Shown: positions 29,330-38,525, counted from the stretch's first letter. The stretch: DNA of 64,000 nucleotides from Virgibacillus ihumii (GCF_902726655.1 NZ_CACVAN010000001.1:1054001-1118000); one strand, 5' to 3'. Numbers and translations are program-made. Notes: generated by a model not told the origin, from the letters alone.

Positions 29330-31605
29330 GGCAAGTAAGTCATAAATGTTCCATTCTCCTGCTCATAAATATACTGAATGGCACCTTTTTTATCGGTTCT
29401 GATTATAATCGATTTTGCTTTTTCAAGTTCCGTAAGTACTTCAGCATGTGGATGTCCATATGAATTATTTATTCCCGCTGAGATCATTGCAACCCTTGGC
29501 TGAATTTGGTTTAAAAATACCGGATCAGTCGATGAATCGCTGCCATGATGGGCTACTTTCAGCACTTCAGCTGTTAAATCAGGGTATTTGGAAATGATGT
29601 ACTTTTCGGTTTCTTTGCCGATATCGCCGGTGAACAGCCAGGATTTCCCGCCAATTATGCTATACAGCACAAGTGAATTTTCATTTGTTGATCCCCGGTC
29701 CGAATCCGGTGAAAGCACTTGAAATGTTTGGCCGCCTACAGTAATTATCCCACCGGCTTCAACACGCTGTACTCGGGTGTCAGACGACTCCAGCAGTTGC
29801 AGCATGGGGTTTTTAAATTCATAATAATTGCTGACAACCACTTTATTGACATCCATTTCTGCTGCAAGAAACGGAATACTACCCATATGATCCGAATCCG
29901 AATGACTGATAAATACTGCATCAATTTTCCGGATACCTTCTTCATATAAAAATGGCTTGATGACCTGATCATAAACTGTATCTGTAGGCTGCTGATCCGC
30001 AAATGATATTTTAGCTCCGGCATCAATCAAAATCACGCCTTTCCGATACGGCAGTTCAATTACCATCGCATCTCCCTGTCCAATATCAAGCATCGTTACT
30101 TTTCCAACCGGTGACAAATAAGGTTTGGCAGCAATCATGACAATCAGCAATGTCAAACAGCAACCATACTGGAAAGCCTGCCTTACTTTCACAAGTTGAA
30201 GATTATACATAAATGCCAAATACACCAGATAATAAACGACGGAGGCAGTCAATGAAAAATCCCCAATCACGAATGGATAATAAGCAACCTGATCAATCCT
30301 GGAAATAAAACCGATAATGATCGGATGGACCGATAAGAATAAACTATCCATAAACGAGGTGAAAAGCTGTAACGGAAATAACAGCATCAATACAAACAGA
30401 AACGGGATAGCCATAATTGAAAAATATGGAACAATAAGGAGATTTACCAGGATGGACAGCGGATGAAAAGTTGAAAAGTACACAAGCTGCAACGGAAGAA
30501 TCAGCATTTGAGCAACAAAGCTGATTTTTAATACAGTCCAAGCAGCTGAATTGGTTTGCAGCAACCATTGGCGGGACAAAAGCAGTCCGAATGCGACAAG
30601 AAAAGAGAGCTGAAAACCGACATTGTACACAATAAATTTGTTAAAAATTATCAGCGCAATAAACACAATACCCAGTACATCTGTTACGCTGAAGGCGACC
30701 CTCGCCCTGCTGATCATAAGAACAAGTACTACCATTACACTCGCTCGCCAGACAGACGGTTCCCCGCCTGCAAGAAATGCATACAACGGCAAAAAGAAGA
30801 TAATGATGGTTTGTGCTTGTTCTTTCGTACAAACAGAAAACTTAACGAGAAGAAAATAAACCATACCGACAATTAGTACGATGTGCTGACCGGAAATGGC
30901 CAGAATGTGTGACAGGTTCCAACGCTGGAATAATGCGATGGTTTCTTCATCCAGCTGCGAATCATCTCCAAGAACCAAAGCATTCATCCAAGCTGCGGTG
31001 GTTGGGCTTACATTCCCAGTTATATAATTAATTAATTTACTGCGAAGTTTATATAAGTTGTCTAGAGGAGAGGATCCATCACATTCAATGTCAGCAAGTG
31101 ATGCGATCATTAATTGATGTGTAATTCCTTTGGAGAGAAGAAATTTTCGGTAGTCGAACTGACCGGGATTTCTGGCAGTGGCGGGCAATTCCAGGGTTCC
31201 GGAAATAGTGCATTGTGCACCATATTTCAAATTACCAAGGTATTGATTGTTGCTATCTTTAAAATAAACCGCCTGATATTCCTTGTTTGTTCCACGCTCT
31301 TCAAATACAAACTCCAATTTCTTAGGTCCCTCATGGACAGGTCCTGAAATTCGGCCGATGATCCCTATAGTTTCAGTGGTTACATTATTTTGCGTGACAG
31401 TGAGTTCATCAAGATCTGGGATCCAGAAATAAAAAGAAACTAAAGAAATAACGGACAGCATAACCGGAATTATCGGCACCCTTCCTCTGTGCAGCATGAT
31501 GGCCAGCCAAAGAAGGAAGCATGCGATAATTATTGGATTATGAATTACAATTGCTATAAAACTGCTTAATGCTGCCAGTGCAGGAAAATGCCAATACCCT
31601 TTCAC
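29326..31605 (-). CDS. comEC: DNA internalisation competence protein ComEC/Rec2
   Basis: ComEC is the membrane channel that takes up single-stranded DNA in transformation. The 759-residue protein has N-terminal membrane helices, an OB-like extracytoplasmic domain (about 75-190), the competence domain with NALVLGDDSQLDEET and HILAISGQHIVLIVG, and a C-terminal metallo-beta-lactamase domain with MLDIGQGDAMVIE and HSDSDHMGS. Two GTG starts exist (31614 and 31605); AGGTGG fits the second. The frame is intact from end to end. It directly follows comEB. Confidence 0.95.
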   Translation of the reverse strand: MKGYWHFPALAALSSFIAIVIHNPIIIACFLLWLAIMLHRGRVPIIPVMLSVISLVSFYFWIPDLDELTVTQNNVTTETIGIIGRISGPVHEGPKKLEFVFEERGTNKEYQAVYFKDSNNQYLGNLKYGAQCTISGTLELPATARNPGQFDYRKFLLSKGITHQLMIASLADIECDGSSPLDNLYKLRSKLINYITGNVSPTTAAWMNALVLGDDSQLDEETIALFQRWNLSHILAISGQHIVLIVGMVYFLLVKFSVCTKEQAQTIIIFFLPLYAFLAGGEPSVWRASVMVVLVLMISRARVAFSVTDVLGIVFIALIIFNKFIVYNVGFQLSFLVAFGLLLSRQWLLQTNSAAWTVLKISFVAQMLILPLQLVYFSTFHPLSILVNLLIVPYFSIMAIPFLFVLMLLFPLQLFTSFMDSLFLSVHPIIIGFISRIDQVAYYPFVIGDFSLTASVVYYLVYLAFMYNLQLVKVRQAFQYGCCLTLLIVMIAAKPYLSPVGKVTMLDIGQGDAMVIELPYRKGVILIDAGAKISFADQQPTDTVYDQVIKPFLYEEGIRKIDAVFISHSDSDHMGSIPFLAAEMDVNKVVVSNYYEFKNPMLQLLESSDTRVQRVEAGGIITVGGQTFQVLSPDSDRGSTNENSLVLYSIIGGKSWLFTGDIGKETEKYIISKYPDLTAEVLKVAHHGSDSSTDPVFLNQIQPRVAMISAGINNSYGHPHAEVLTELEKAKSIIIRTDKKGAIQYIYEQENGTFMTYLP

Positions 31606-31614
31606 ACCAGCCAC

Positions 31615-32178
31615 CTAAATATCAAACAGCTCTTTCGCTTCAGCTTTCAATGCATCTAATGTTTCATTATCATCTGTATGGTTATGAAGTTCATTCAATA
31701 AATGATGGATGTATTGCTCTTTTTCTTTAAACCGAGTGTCAAGTGCAATCGCTGACAGTTCAACCTTCTTCGTCTCCACACCGGCATCAGTGAATAATTC
31801 CTCCGCATATGGATGGTTCTTATAGTCTGTTGCATAATAGATACTTTTGATTCCTGCCTGGATAATTTGCTTGCAGCATTGCAGACAAGGAAAATGGGTT
31901 ACGTAAATCTCCGCTCCTTCTGTCGGCACTCCGAATTTTGCACATTGAAGCAATGCATTTGCTTCAGCATGGACGGTGCGGACGCAATGACCGTCAATAA
32001 CATAACACCCTTCATCGATACAATGAACACTTCCGGAAACACTGCCATTATATCCACCGGCTATGATCCGTTTCTCCCTGACAATGGTTGCCCCGACCAT
32101 AAGCCGTGTACAGGTGCTTCTTAATGCAAGCAGGTGACTTTGCGCCATAAAATACTGATTCCAGGATATTCTTTCCAT
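31615..32178 (-). CDS. comEB: ComE operon protein 2, dCMP deaminase
   Basis: A zinc-dependent dCMP deaminase (187 residues) producing dUMP; it is part of the comE operon though not needed for transformation in B. subtilis. Zinc ligands lie in HAEANALLQC (histidine and catalytic glutamate) and PCLQCC. AAGGTGG precedes the ATG at 32178 by eight bases. Since cdd is missing from its usual place near era, deoxypyrimidine salvage may rest partly on this gene, but that is speculation. Confidence 0.96.
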   Translation of the reverse strand: MERISWNQYFMAQSHLLALRSTCTRLMVGATIVREKRIIAGGYNGSVSGSVHCIDEGCYVIDGHCVRTVHAEANALLQCAKFGVPTEGAEIYVTHFPCLQCCKQIIQAGIKSIYYATDYKNHPYAEELFTDAGVETKKVELSAIALDTRFKEKEQYIHHLLNELHNHTDDNETLDALKAEAKELFDI

Positions 32179-32209
32179 TATGTATACCACCTTTAATTAC
32201 TTCTGTTTT

Positions 32210-32797
32210 TTACGGGATTTGGATGCGATCCTCTAAATTTTGCAGTGTTATTTCACCTATTCCGGGAACTTCAAGCAAATCCTCTGTGGATTTAAACAAT
32301 CCAAATTCATCCCGGTACTGGATAATTGCCTGCGCTTTTGACGGACCAATACCATTCAGCGTTTCAATTTCCTCCTGTGAGGCATAGTTGATTCTTATTT
32401 TTCTGGCTCCACTGCCGCCTGATTGAGCCGCTGATACTGTTGGGTCCCCCTTCCTCGGGATTAGGATAATCATTTCATCCTGCACTTTTTGTGCGAGATT
32501 TACCATCGTTTGATCCGCATTTTTTGTGAAACCGCCCGCAAGTGCAATAACATCATTCACCCGGGACTCCAAACTGACTTCATAAACACCAGGATTCACG
32601 ACCGCACCCTTGACATCAACAACAGCTGCGGAAGACACATTCTCCTCCTTTTCCTTACTAACAGCAGGTGTTTGCAAAGAAACTTTATTGGAGTGAACGT
32701 CATTTTCCTTCACTTTATCATTATTTAGGAATAAAATAAAAACAACTGCGACAGCAATTACAATAAAGAGGAAGTTTTTCTTGAGGAAGTCAAGCAC
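32210..32797 (-). CDS. comEA: Competence DNA receptor ComEA
   Basis: ComEA binds double-stranded DNA outside the membrane and passes it to ComEC. The 195 residues have a membrane anchor (about 9-25), an SLBB domain (about 62-120; VDVKGAVVNPGVYEV) and a C-terminal helix-hairpin-helix DNA-binding domain (about 133-195; INYASQEEIETLNGIGPSKA, VPGIGEITLQNLEDRI). The start is a GTG at 32797 with GGATGTG upstream. comER, which sits beside comEA in B. subtilis, is not here. Confidence 0.95.
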   Translation of the reverse strand: MLDFLKKNFLFIVIAVAVVFILFLNNDKVKENDVHSNKVSLQTPAVSKEKEENVSSAAVVDVKGAVVNPGVYEVSLESRVNDVIALAGGFTKNADQTMVNLAQKVQDEMIILIPRKGDPTVSAAQSGGSGARKIRINYASQEEIETLNGIGPSKAQAIIQYRDEFGLFKSTEDLLEVPGIGEITLQNLEDRIQIP

Positions 32798-32880
32798 CGT
32801 TTTTCACATCCTTCGAAGGAAATGGGGAAAATATTCTAAACTACTTATTCGACACAAATCCGGAAAATCCTCTTTTTTAA

Positions 32881-32917
32881 AAAACAGCCGGAAAATTTTA
32901 TTTTTCCGGCTGTTTTT
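32881..32917 (-). terminator. Rho-independent terminator after yqeM
   Basis: AAACAGCCGGAAAA and TTTTCCGGCTGTTT form a long stem overlapping the yqeM stop, followed on the minus strand by TTTAAAAAA. It separates the yqeG-to-yqeM genes from the comE operon. Confidence 0.88.
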
Positions 32918-33656
32918 CAGCAATAATAAAAATTCGTTCAGACTTTTCTTCGTCAAAATCAACATTCATTAAAAAATCCCCGTATAAACCTGAAATTTTA
33001 AACCCCGCTTCATGTAAAAGTTTTTTATAAAAATGAACAAAATAGGTGCGCTGATAGTGTGATTCCTCAAAACGATCATATTTTTTACCATCATATACAA
33101 AAAACGTAAGATCATGATGCATTTCTCCAGGTTTTTCTCCATCTGTGCAAAACCAGATGTACGATACATCATCCTGAACATCGGCAAAGGTGTTATTTAC
33201 GTAAAACTGAACGACTTGATTAACCGAATGTACATCAAACATGAACAAACCACCTGTTTTCAACGATTCAGCCACACAATGAAAGACACTCCTTAACGCA
33301 TCTTCTTCCGTTATATAATTGATAACATCACAAAAACTTATCGCGGCATCGAGATTGTTTAAGCCTTCCAGAAACTGCAAATCCTGATGAATCCATTGAA
33401 TTGACATTCTTTCCTGATCTGCCCGTTTCCTAGCAACACTTAACATATCTACTGAGTTGTCAACACCCGTAACCTGGTATCCTTTATGGGCAAGCTTTGT
33501 TGCTATTTGACCTGTTCCACAGCCCAGGTCTGCAATGGTTTTTACATTTTTCCCAGACCGGCTGATAATGTTCTCGGTAAAGTCAACCCACTGTTCATAT
33601 GGTGCATTATCCATTAATTTATCATATACGTTCGCCATTTGATGATACGCCGTCAT
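32898..33656 (-). CDS. yqeM: Class I SAM-dependent methyltransferase YqeM
   Basis: A 252-residue Rossmann-fold methyltransferase with the SAM motif IADLGCGTGQIATKLA at about 42-57 and the acidic residue of motif II in VTGVDNSVDML. The N-terminal NAPYEQWVDF is typical of the YqeM group. The substrate is unknown. The ATG lies one base after the rsfS stop codon (TAATATG), so it is coupled to the ribosome-assembly genes upstream. Confidence 0.92.
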   Translation of the reverse strand: MTAYHQMANVYDKLMDNAPYEQWVDFTENIISRSGKNVKTIADLGCGTGQIATKLAHKGYQVTGVDNSVDMLSVARKRADQERMSIQWIHQDLQFLEGLNNLDAAISFCDVINYITEEDALRSVFHCVAESLKTGGLFMFDVHSVNQVVQFYVNNTFADVQDDVSYIWFCTDGEKPGEMHHDLTFFVYDGKKYDRFEESHYQRTYFVHFYKKLLHEAGFKISGLYGDFLMNVDFDEEKSERIFIIAEKQPEK

Positions 33657-33657
33657 A

Positions 33658-34014
33658 TTACCAGTTCTGACCTATATTCAATTCAATTTTAGATGCATCT
33701 CCCCATAGACGCTCCAGATTATAGTAGGACCGTTCATCCTTATGAAAAATATGACAAACTACATCGCCAAGATCCACGAGAATCCATCGTGCCTGTTCAT
33801 AGCCTTCCAATCGTTTTATGGAAACATCTATTTCTTCCATCGATTCCTTAATGGCTCTGGAAATTGCCTGTACTTGCCGTTCATTGCTCCCATGACAAAT
33901 GAGAAAATAATCAGCCATCAATGAGACATCTTTCATGTCCAATGCTACAATATCCATTGCGCGTTTATCTTCACACGCATTTGCAGCCCTTTGCACGAGT
34001 TCATTATTATCCAT
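33658..34014 (-). CDS. rsfS: Ribosomal silencing factor RsfS
   Basis: RsfS (YqeL) binds L14 on the large subunit and blocks subunit joining when nutrients are scarce. The 118-residue sequence contains DIVALDMKDVSLMADYFLICHGSN in the first half and YYNLERLWGDA near the C-terminus, the family signatures. I chose the ATG at 34014, giving the same length as I recall for B. subtilis; an in-frame start six codons earlier is possible. Confidence 0.96.
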   Translation of the reverse strand: MDNNELVQRAANACEDKRAMDIVALDMKDVSLMADYFLICHGSNERQVQAISRAIKESMEEIDVSIKRLEGYEQARWILVDLGDVVCHIFHKDERSYYNLERLWGDASKIELNIGQNW

Positions 34015-34018
34015 GAAA

Positions 34019-34594
34019 TTAAATACCCCCATTTATTTGTCTTGTTAATTCATTGTATGCATGAAATGTATCAGGATAAACTGTTGCCTTTTTGCTTACA
34101 AGGAACTGGATTGTATTCCGTAATGCCATCCAGGAAGCAAGATACAAATCATCCCTGGCCGCCTGCCGCACTTCATCAATCCCCGGGAATGACCGGCCTG
34201 GTTCAATATAATCAGCTACAAAAATGATTCTGTCCATTGTGCTCATCTTTTCCTTCCCGGTCGTGTGGCAATAAATGGAACTTTTTATTTCGTTGTCACT
34301 TATTCCATACTCACGGTCAATTAACACGGAGGCGACCGGACCATGCCATAATTCATGATGATAATCCAGCAGATTATTGGGCAGCTCACCACATTCCAGT
34401 ATTAACTGCTTCATTTCCTCCAATGGCTTATATTTCGCATAATCATGAAAAATTGCTGCAAGTTCAACCTTATCCCGCGATTCCCCGAAAATATCCGTGA
34501 GTTCAACAGCTGTTTCCGCAACTCGAAGTGTGTGCTCGAATCTGCTTTCTGTCAGTTGTGGTTTTACAAATTCAACAGCTTCCTCAATTTTCAT
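34019..34594 (-). CDS. yqeK: YqeK family HD-domain hydrolase, probable Ap4A hydrolase
   Basis: HD-domain phosphohydrolases of this family cleave diadenosine tetraphosphate symmetrically to ADP. The 191-residue product has metal ligands H21 (RFEHTLRV), H50 and D51 (AIFHDYAKY) and later histidines around YHHELWHGP. It overlaps the end of nadD by 11 bases, and precedes rsfS by four bases, so nadD-yqeK-rsfS-yqeM are one translated block. Confidence 0.94.
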   Translation of the reverse strand: MKIEEAVEFVKPQLTESRFEHTLRVAETAVELTDIFGESRDKVELAAIFHDYAKYKPLEEMKQLILECGELPNNLLDYHHELWHGPVASVLIDREYGISDNEIKSSIYCHTTGKEKMSTMDRIIFVADYIEPGRSFPGIDEVRQAARDDLYLASWMALRNTIQFLVSKKATVYPDTFHAYNELTRQINGGI

Positions 34595-35150
34595 ATAAGT
34601 GTTTCTCCTTTATATAAGATTCAACAGTATCAGGTACCAGATATTTAACTGACCCCTGATCGGATAACCGTTGCCGAATCATCGTTGACGATATTTCAAT
34701 CATTGGGATATCCACCACTTCTACCGGTAAATCTGTTTCCAATTGGTATCCCTTGCGCTGTACCCCGACGAACTTGACCAGCTCCATTAAAGGCTTAATA
34801 TTTTTCCAATGTGGCAGAAATTCCACCATATCAGCACCGATAATAAAGTAAAAGTCTGTATGCGGAAATTCCGATGTCAATGCCTTCATTGTATCAAATG
34901 TATATGATTTTCCTATACGGTCAACCTCTATCGTGTTAATTTTAAATGCGGGATTTCCCTGTATCGCCCGTTTCGCCATTTCCAACCGATCTGTGCTGTC
35001 AGATTTAGCCGTGTCTTTATGTGGCGGTTCGAATGATGGAACAAGCCAAATTTCATCCAGTTCCAGCGCCAGACGAACTTCTTCTGCTATAACCAAATGT
35101 CCCATATGCGGCGGATCAAACGTACCACCTAAAATGCCAATACGCTTCAT
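34584..35150 (-). CDS. nadD: Nicotinate-nucleotide adenylyltransferase
   Basis: NadD converts nicotinate mononucleotide and ATP to deamido-NAD, the step before NAD synthesis. The 188-residue sequence has the nucleotidyltransferase motif GGTFDPPHMGHL at 8-19 with HxGH and the C-terminal IEISSTMIRQRL (SxxxxR type) motif. AAAGGAG precedes the ATG at 35150. Confidence 0.97.
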   Translation of the reverse strand: MKRIGILGGTFDPPHMGHLVIAEEVRLALELDEIWLVPSFEPPHKDTAKSDSTDRLEMAKRAIQGNPAFKINTIEVDRIGKSYTFDTMKALTSEFPHTDFYFIIGADMVEFLPHWKNIKPLMELVKFVGVQRKGYQLETDLPVEVVDIPMIEISSTMIRQRLSDQGSVKYLVPDTVESYIKEKHLYEN

Positions 35151-35162
35151 AGGGAGTCTCCT

Positions 35163-35453
35163 TTAAGGAAGCTGAATATGTTTATTCTCTTCCGATTCCT
35201 TATATAGTATAATATTATTTCCAATTACCTGAACAACTTCCGCCTGTGCTCCATTGGATAACTGTTCCGCTACTGTACGTTTATCTTCGAGACAGTTCTG
35301 CAGGATGCTGACTTTAATAAGCTCCCGTTTCTCCAGTGCCTCTTCAATTTGGTTAATCATGTTGTCATTTACCCCGGTTTTTCCAACCTGAAAGATAGGC
35401 TTCATTTGATTGGCTTCCGCTCTTAAAAATCGCTTTTGCTTACCTGTTAACAT
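35163..35453 (-). CDS. yqeI: YhbY/CRM-domain RNA-binding protein YqeI
   Basis: A 96-residue CRM-domain protein associated with large-subunit assembly. The start MLTGKQKRFLRAEANQMKPI and the GxxG-like FQVGKTGVN are typical, as is VIGNNIILYKES at the end. The ATG at 35453 lies one base after the aroE stop (TAATATG) and has GGAAGGAAG upstream. Confidence 0.96.
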   Translation of the reverse strand: MLTGKQKRFLRAEANQMKPIFQVGKTGVNDNMINQIEEALEKRELIKVSILQNCLEDKRTVAEQLSNGAQAEVVQVIGNNIILYKESEENKHIQLP

Positions 35454-35454
35454 A

Positions 35455-36300
35455 TTATCTTCCTTCCAGAATAGTTTGCAGCTGCTGATCCATTTCTCCA
35501 ACAGCCACTAGCTTATTTGTCCATAGCTGAAATGCAGCCTGAGCCTGATAGAGCAGCATGGAATGTCCATAATGGATATGTGCTCCCGCTTGTTTTGCCT
35601 GTTTAAGGAATGTCGTTTCAATTGGCTGATAAATGATATCACTGACCACACTGCTTGGTTTTACTCCCTCTGCAGAGACAATGACACGTTCTTCATTCGG
35701 CTTCATACCAATTGAAGAAGTTTGAATAATTAAGTCATAATGACGAATACAGTCCTCTGCCTCGGATAAATTCAAAACGGCAGAACTTCCACTCGTATTA
35801 TTGAGATCTGCAATAGATTTTGCATTATCCCTCGTTCGGTTTGCAATGTCCACATGGGAAAAACCATTTGTTATCAGGCTGTAATAGATGCCTCGTGCCG
35901 CTCCACCAGCTCCGATAATTAATATCGGTATATCCGGATCAGCACAAAGTTCGGGATATTTGTTTTTTAATGCTGTAAAATAACCCAGTCCATCCGTATT
36001 ATAGCCAATCCATTTTCCATTCTGCACCACCACCGTATTCACGGCTCCAATTGATTCAGCATGGTGATCCATACCGTCCAAAAAGGGAATTATCCTTTTT
36101 TTAAATGGCAATGTTACATTAAAGCCGGACAACCCTTTCTGCTTTAAATTGTCCAACTCAGCTTCAAACGAATCATCCGAACTGATTTCCATAATGGAAT
36201 ACGTCCCTTCCAAATTAGCTTTTGTCAAAAACCCTTGATGAATCCATGGGGAAAGCGAATGTTGAATAGGATATCCGATCAGGCCTAATTGAAATGTCAA
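35455..36300 (-). CDS. aroE: Shikimate dehydrogenase
   Basis: AroE reduces 3-dehydroshikimate with NADPH in aromatic amino-acid synthesis. The 281 residues show the shikimate-binding SLSPWIHQ at about 16-23, NVTLPFKK near 62, NTDGLGY near 103 and the nucleotide-binding IIGAGGAARGIYYSL near 129-143. The start is a TTG at 36300, preceded by GGGGGGAG, beginning LTFQLGLIGYPIQ. Longer in-frame readings extend into yqeH and lack a ribosome-binding site. Confidence 0.95.
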   Translation of the reverse strand: MTFQLGLIGYPIQHSLSPWIHQGFLTKANLEGTYSIMEISSDDSFEAELDNLKQKGLSGFNVTLPFKKRIIPFLDGMDHHAESIGAVNTVVVQNGKWIGYNTDGLGYFTALKNKYPELCADPDIPILIIGAGGAARGIYYSLITNGFSHVDIANRTRDNAKSIADLNNTSGSSAVLNLSEAEDCIRHYDLIIQTSSIGMKPNEERVIVSAEGVKPSSVVSDIIYQPIETTFLKQAKQAGAHIHYGHSMLLYQAQAAFQLWTNKLVAVGEMDQQLQTILEGR

Positions 36301-36313
36301 GACTACTCCCCCC

Positions 36314-37414
36314 TTAGAAAAATGATTTTCGCAGTGATATGTGAACACCTTTTGGACTGTACGCAGCAACAGTTGCCTCTCCATCCGGTAAGCTGATCCA
36401 TCCCAATCCCGGAAACACAATATCTGTTTTTTCTTCTTTTATTCTGTAGGTGCTTTTTTTCAATTCCGGAAGTTTTTTCATTGACTCCCCTTCCGGAGGT
36501 GACAGCAGCACTCCTTTATGTTCAGCATATAGCTTATCTGCATTTTCCAATTTTGTGCGGTGAATGGACAAGCTGTTTGCAAAATAACAAACAAACGACT
36601 GGCGTTCCCCTTTTATGAAATCAATCCGCCCGAGACCACCAAAGAACAATGTTTGTCCGGAATTTAATTGAAATACCCGCGGTTTAATTTCCTTTTTAGG
36701 AGTTATAACTTTTAAATCATTGTCGGAAATATAGTGTGCGATCTGCTCACGATTAACGATACCGGGTGTGTCAATCAAGGATGACTGTTCATCAAGGGGT
36801 ATGCTGATAAATCCCAGTGTCGTGCCTGGAAAATACGAAGTCGTGATGACATGGTCTTCGCCGGTTGTTTGTCGTATCAGCCGGTTAATAAAGGTTGATT
36901 TTCCGACATTTGTTGTCCCAACAATGTAAACATTCTTTCCTCCTCTGTAAAATTCAATGGATTCAGTTAAATCATTGAATCCATAACCCTTAACTGAAGA
37001 AATAAGAAATACATCTTCCACAGTCAAACCCAGGTCGTTCGCCTTAGATCTGAGCCATTGCGTCAGCTTTCGTTTATTCGTGGATTTAGGCAATAAATCC
37101 ATTTTATTTCCGGCTAAAATTACCGGTTTATCCCCGATAATTCTCGGCAGATTTTTCAGCATACTTCCTTCCACATCGAAAATATCGATAAGATGTACGA
37201 CAATTCCTTCTTTTTCTCTGATTTCACTAACCATCTGTAAAAAATCATCATCAGTTGCCGAAACATCCTGAATGTCATTATAATGTTTCAGGCGAAAACA
37301 TCGTTTGCATAATACGACGTCTTTATCAAGTGACGATTTGGGCGTATAGCCAATTTGATCCGGCTGTGTGGTCTGAATTGGAGCCCCGCAACCTTGGCAT
37401 ATTAATTCTTCCAT
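36314..37414 (-). CDS. yqeH: Circularly permuted ribosome-assembly GTPase YqeH
   Basis: YqeH is needed for 30S assembly. The 366-residue product has an N-terminal zinc finger (C6, C9, C36, C39), then GTPase motifs in permuted order: G4 AGNKMDLLP near 100, G5, G1 GTTNVGKST near 167 and G3 DTPG near 215, and a C-terminal RNA-binding region. The ATG directly follows the yqeG stop codon with GAGGAAAAG upstream. Confidence 0.97.
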   Translation of the reverse strand: MEELICQGCGAPIQTTQPDQIGYTPKSSLDKDVVLCKRCFRLKHYNDIQDVSATDDDFLQMVSEIREKEGIVVHLIDIFDVEGSMLKNLPRIIGDKPVILAGNKMDLLPKSTNKRKLTQWLRSKANDLGLTVEDVFLISSVKGYGFNDLTESIEFYRGGKNVYIVGTTNVGKSTFINRLIRQTTGEDHVITTSYFPGTTLGFISIPLDEQSSLIDTPGIVNREQIAHYISDNDLKVITPKKEIKPRVFQLNSGQTLFFGGLGRIDFIKGERQSFVCYFANSLSIHRTKLENADKLYAEHKGVLLSPPEGESMKKLPELKKSTYRIKEEKTDIVFPGLGWISLPDGEATVAAYSPKGVHISLRKSFF

Positions 37415-37933
37415 TTACTTTTCCTCCCAGGTGATTTTCCCTTTCTTACGCATATAACTTAAAATTCTTCGCTCGATTTTGCGATTAATACGAGTTATTT
37501 TACCATCCGTCTTTACGATTGGGACAACTAAAATAGTATAAAATCCCGCAAAATTTCCGCCCAGTACATCCGTCAGGAGTTGATCGCCAATCACAGCAAC
37601 TTCCTCTTTCTTTAAATTCATTTCTTTGGCAGCACTCTTAAATGCATGGCTTAACGGTTTTCTGGCACTGAAGACAAACGGTGTGTCCAGCGGTTCGGAA
37701 AAAATTTTGACGCGCTCCTGTTTATTATTTGAGATAATAGTAACTTTTATATCGTATTCTTTCATCAGTTTAAACCATTGGATCACTTCCGGTGTTGCAT
37801 TGCGAACATCCCAGGCAACTAAGGTATTATCCAAATCCGTTATAATCCCTTTTATGCCTTTTTTCCGCAACACAACCGGATGCACATCGAAAATGGATTT
37901 CACATGCTCATTCGGCAAAAACTTCTTCAGCAC
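37415..37933 (-). CDS. yqeG: YqeG family HAD-type phosphatase
   Basis: A 172-residue HAD-superfamily (subfamily IIIA) phosphatase; the physiological substrate is unknown. Catalytic aspartates D33 and D35 lie in ITDLDNTLVAWD, with the second motif TIISNNKQ near 65 and VAVIGDQLLTDVLGG near 113. The start is a GTG at 37933 with GAGGTG upstream. It is the first of eight closely packed minus-strand genes down to yqeM. Confidence 0.94.
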   Translation of the reverse strand: MLKKFLPNEHVKSIFDVHPVVLRKKGIKGIITDLDNTLVAWDVRNATPEVIQWFKLMKEYDIKVTIISNNKQERVKIFSEPLDTPFVFSARKPLSHAFKSAAKEMNLKKEEVAVIGDQLLTDVLGGNFAGFYTILVVPIVKTDGKITRINRKIERRILSYMRKKGKITWEEK

Positions 37934-38027
37934 TAATCACACCTCTTTAAGACTTACAAAAAATTCATTATGTATGTACACAATTTATATAGGACAACTC
38001 AATCGTATAATAATTTCCTATAATTAT

Positions 38028-38280
38028 AAAGTGAAACTTCATTCGGGAGTGGGTTTCTCCCGAATGTTAGTTGAACTTATCGGGCTTGTACGGGCAGTTC
38101 CTCCCCTTAATTCCTTCAGGTTGGCTTTTTATTTAGCCGGGGTTACTGCCCGTCATACTGCGGTAAAGTGAAACTCATTCGGAGTGGTTTTCTCCTGAAT
38201 GTTAGTTGAACTTATCCGACATTTACTGGCAGTTGTTCCACATTCTCGCTTCATTTTTCTTATATCTTCAGGATGGGTTT
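38028..38280. repeat. Duplicated hairpin element upstream of sda
   Basis: Two imperfect copies (about 38028-38083 and 38165-38220) share AAAGTGAAACT, a hairpin (ATTCGGGAG/CTCCCGAAT; a bulged form in copy two) and GTTAGTTGAACTTATC. Between them lies a longer hairpin with arms ACGGGCAGT (38090-38098) and ACTGCCCGT (38145-38153). After copy two, TTTACTGGCAGTTGTTCC resembles the left arm. No coding sense is evident. It fills most of the space between yqeG and the DnaA boxes. Confidence 0.8.
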
Positions 38281-38389
38281 TCATCTTTACATTTAAAGAA
38301 TTAACGGATAATGACGTAATTCGTCTTTATGCTATATTATTAGTCAAATATGTCAAAAACCGTTCGACAATTTCCTGCAAATTTCGAAT

Positions 38390-38488
38390 TGTGGATAACT
38401 TTATTCACATTATCCACACTGAAAAATCAACATTTTTCGTACCATTTTATTTTTTATACACATGTTATCTACAACCGTCTGTAGATAA
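38390..38488. promoter_or_regulatory. Cluster of six DnaA boxes upstream of sda
   Basis: Nine-base DnaA boxes are at 38390-38398 (minus, TTATCCACA), 38401-38409 (TTATTCACA), 38410-38418 (TTATCCACA), 38454-38462 (TTATACACA), 38465-38473 (TTATCTACA) and 38480-38488 (minus, TTATCTACA). Four fit TTATNCACA exactly and two differ by one base. They end nine bases before the sda -35. In B. subtilis DnaA activates sda, tying sporulation to replication status. Confidence 0.93.
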
Positions 38489-38496
38489 CTGAAGCC

Positions 38497-38525
38497 TTGT
38501 CCCGTCTATCATTTCATGGTAGATT
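38497..38525 (+). promoter_or_regulatory. SigA promoter of sda
   Basis: TTGTCC (38497-38502) and TAGATT (38520-38525) are 17 bases apart, just downstream of the DnaA boxes and 48 bases before the TTG start. Confidence 0.65.

Noticed and set aside
37626..38171. 181-codon plus-strand frame over yqeG and the hairpin repeat
   Set aside because: It runs antisense through yqeG into repeated non-coding sequence; no family resemblance.
38199..38492. 97-codon plus-strand frame through the DnaA boxes
   Set aside because: It overlaps the repeat and all six DnaA boxes and has no plausible start site; the boxes explain the sequence better.
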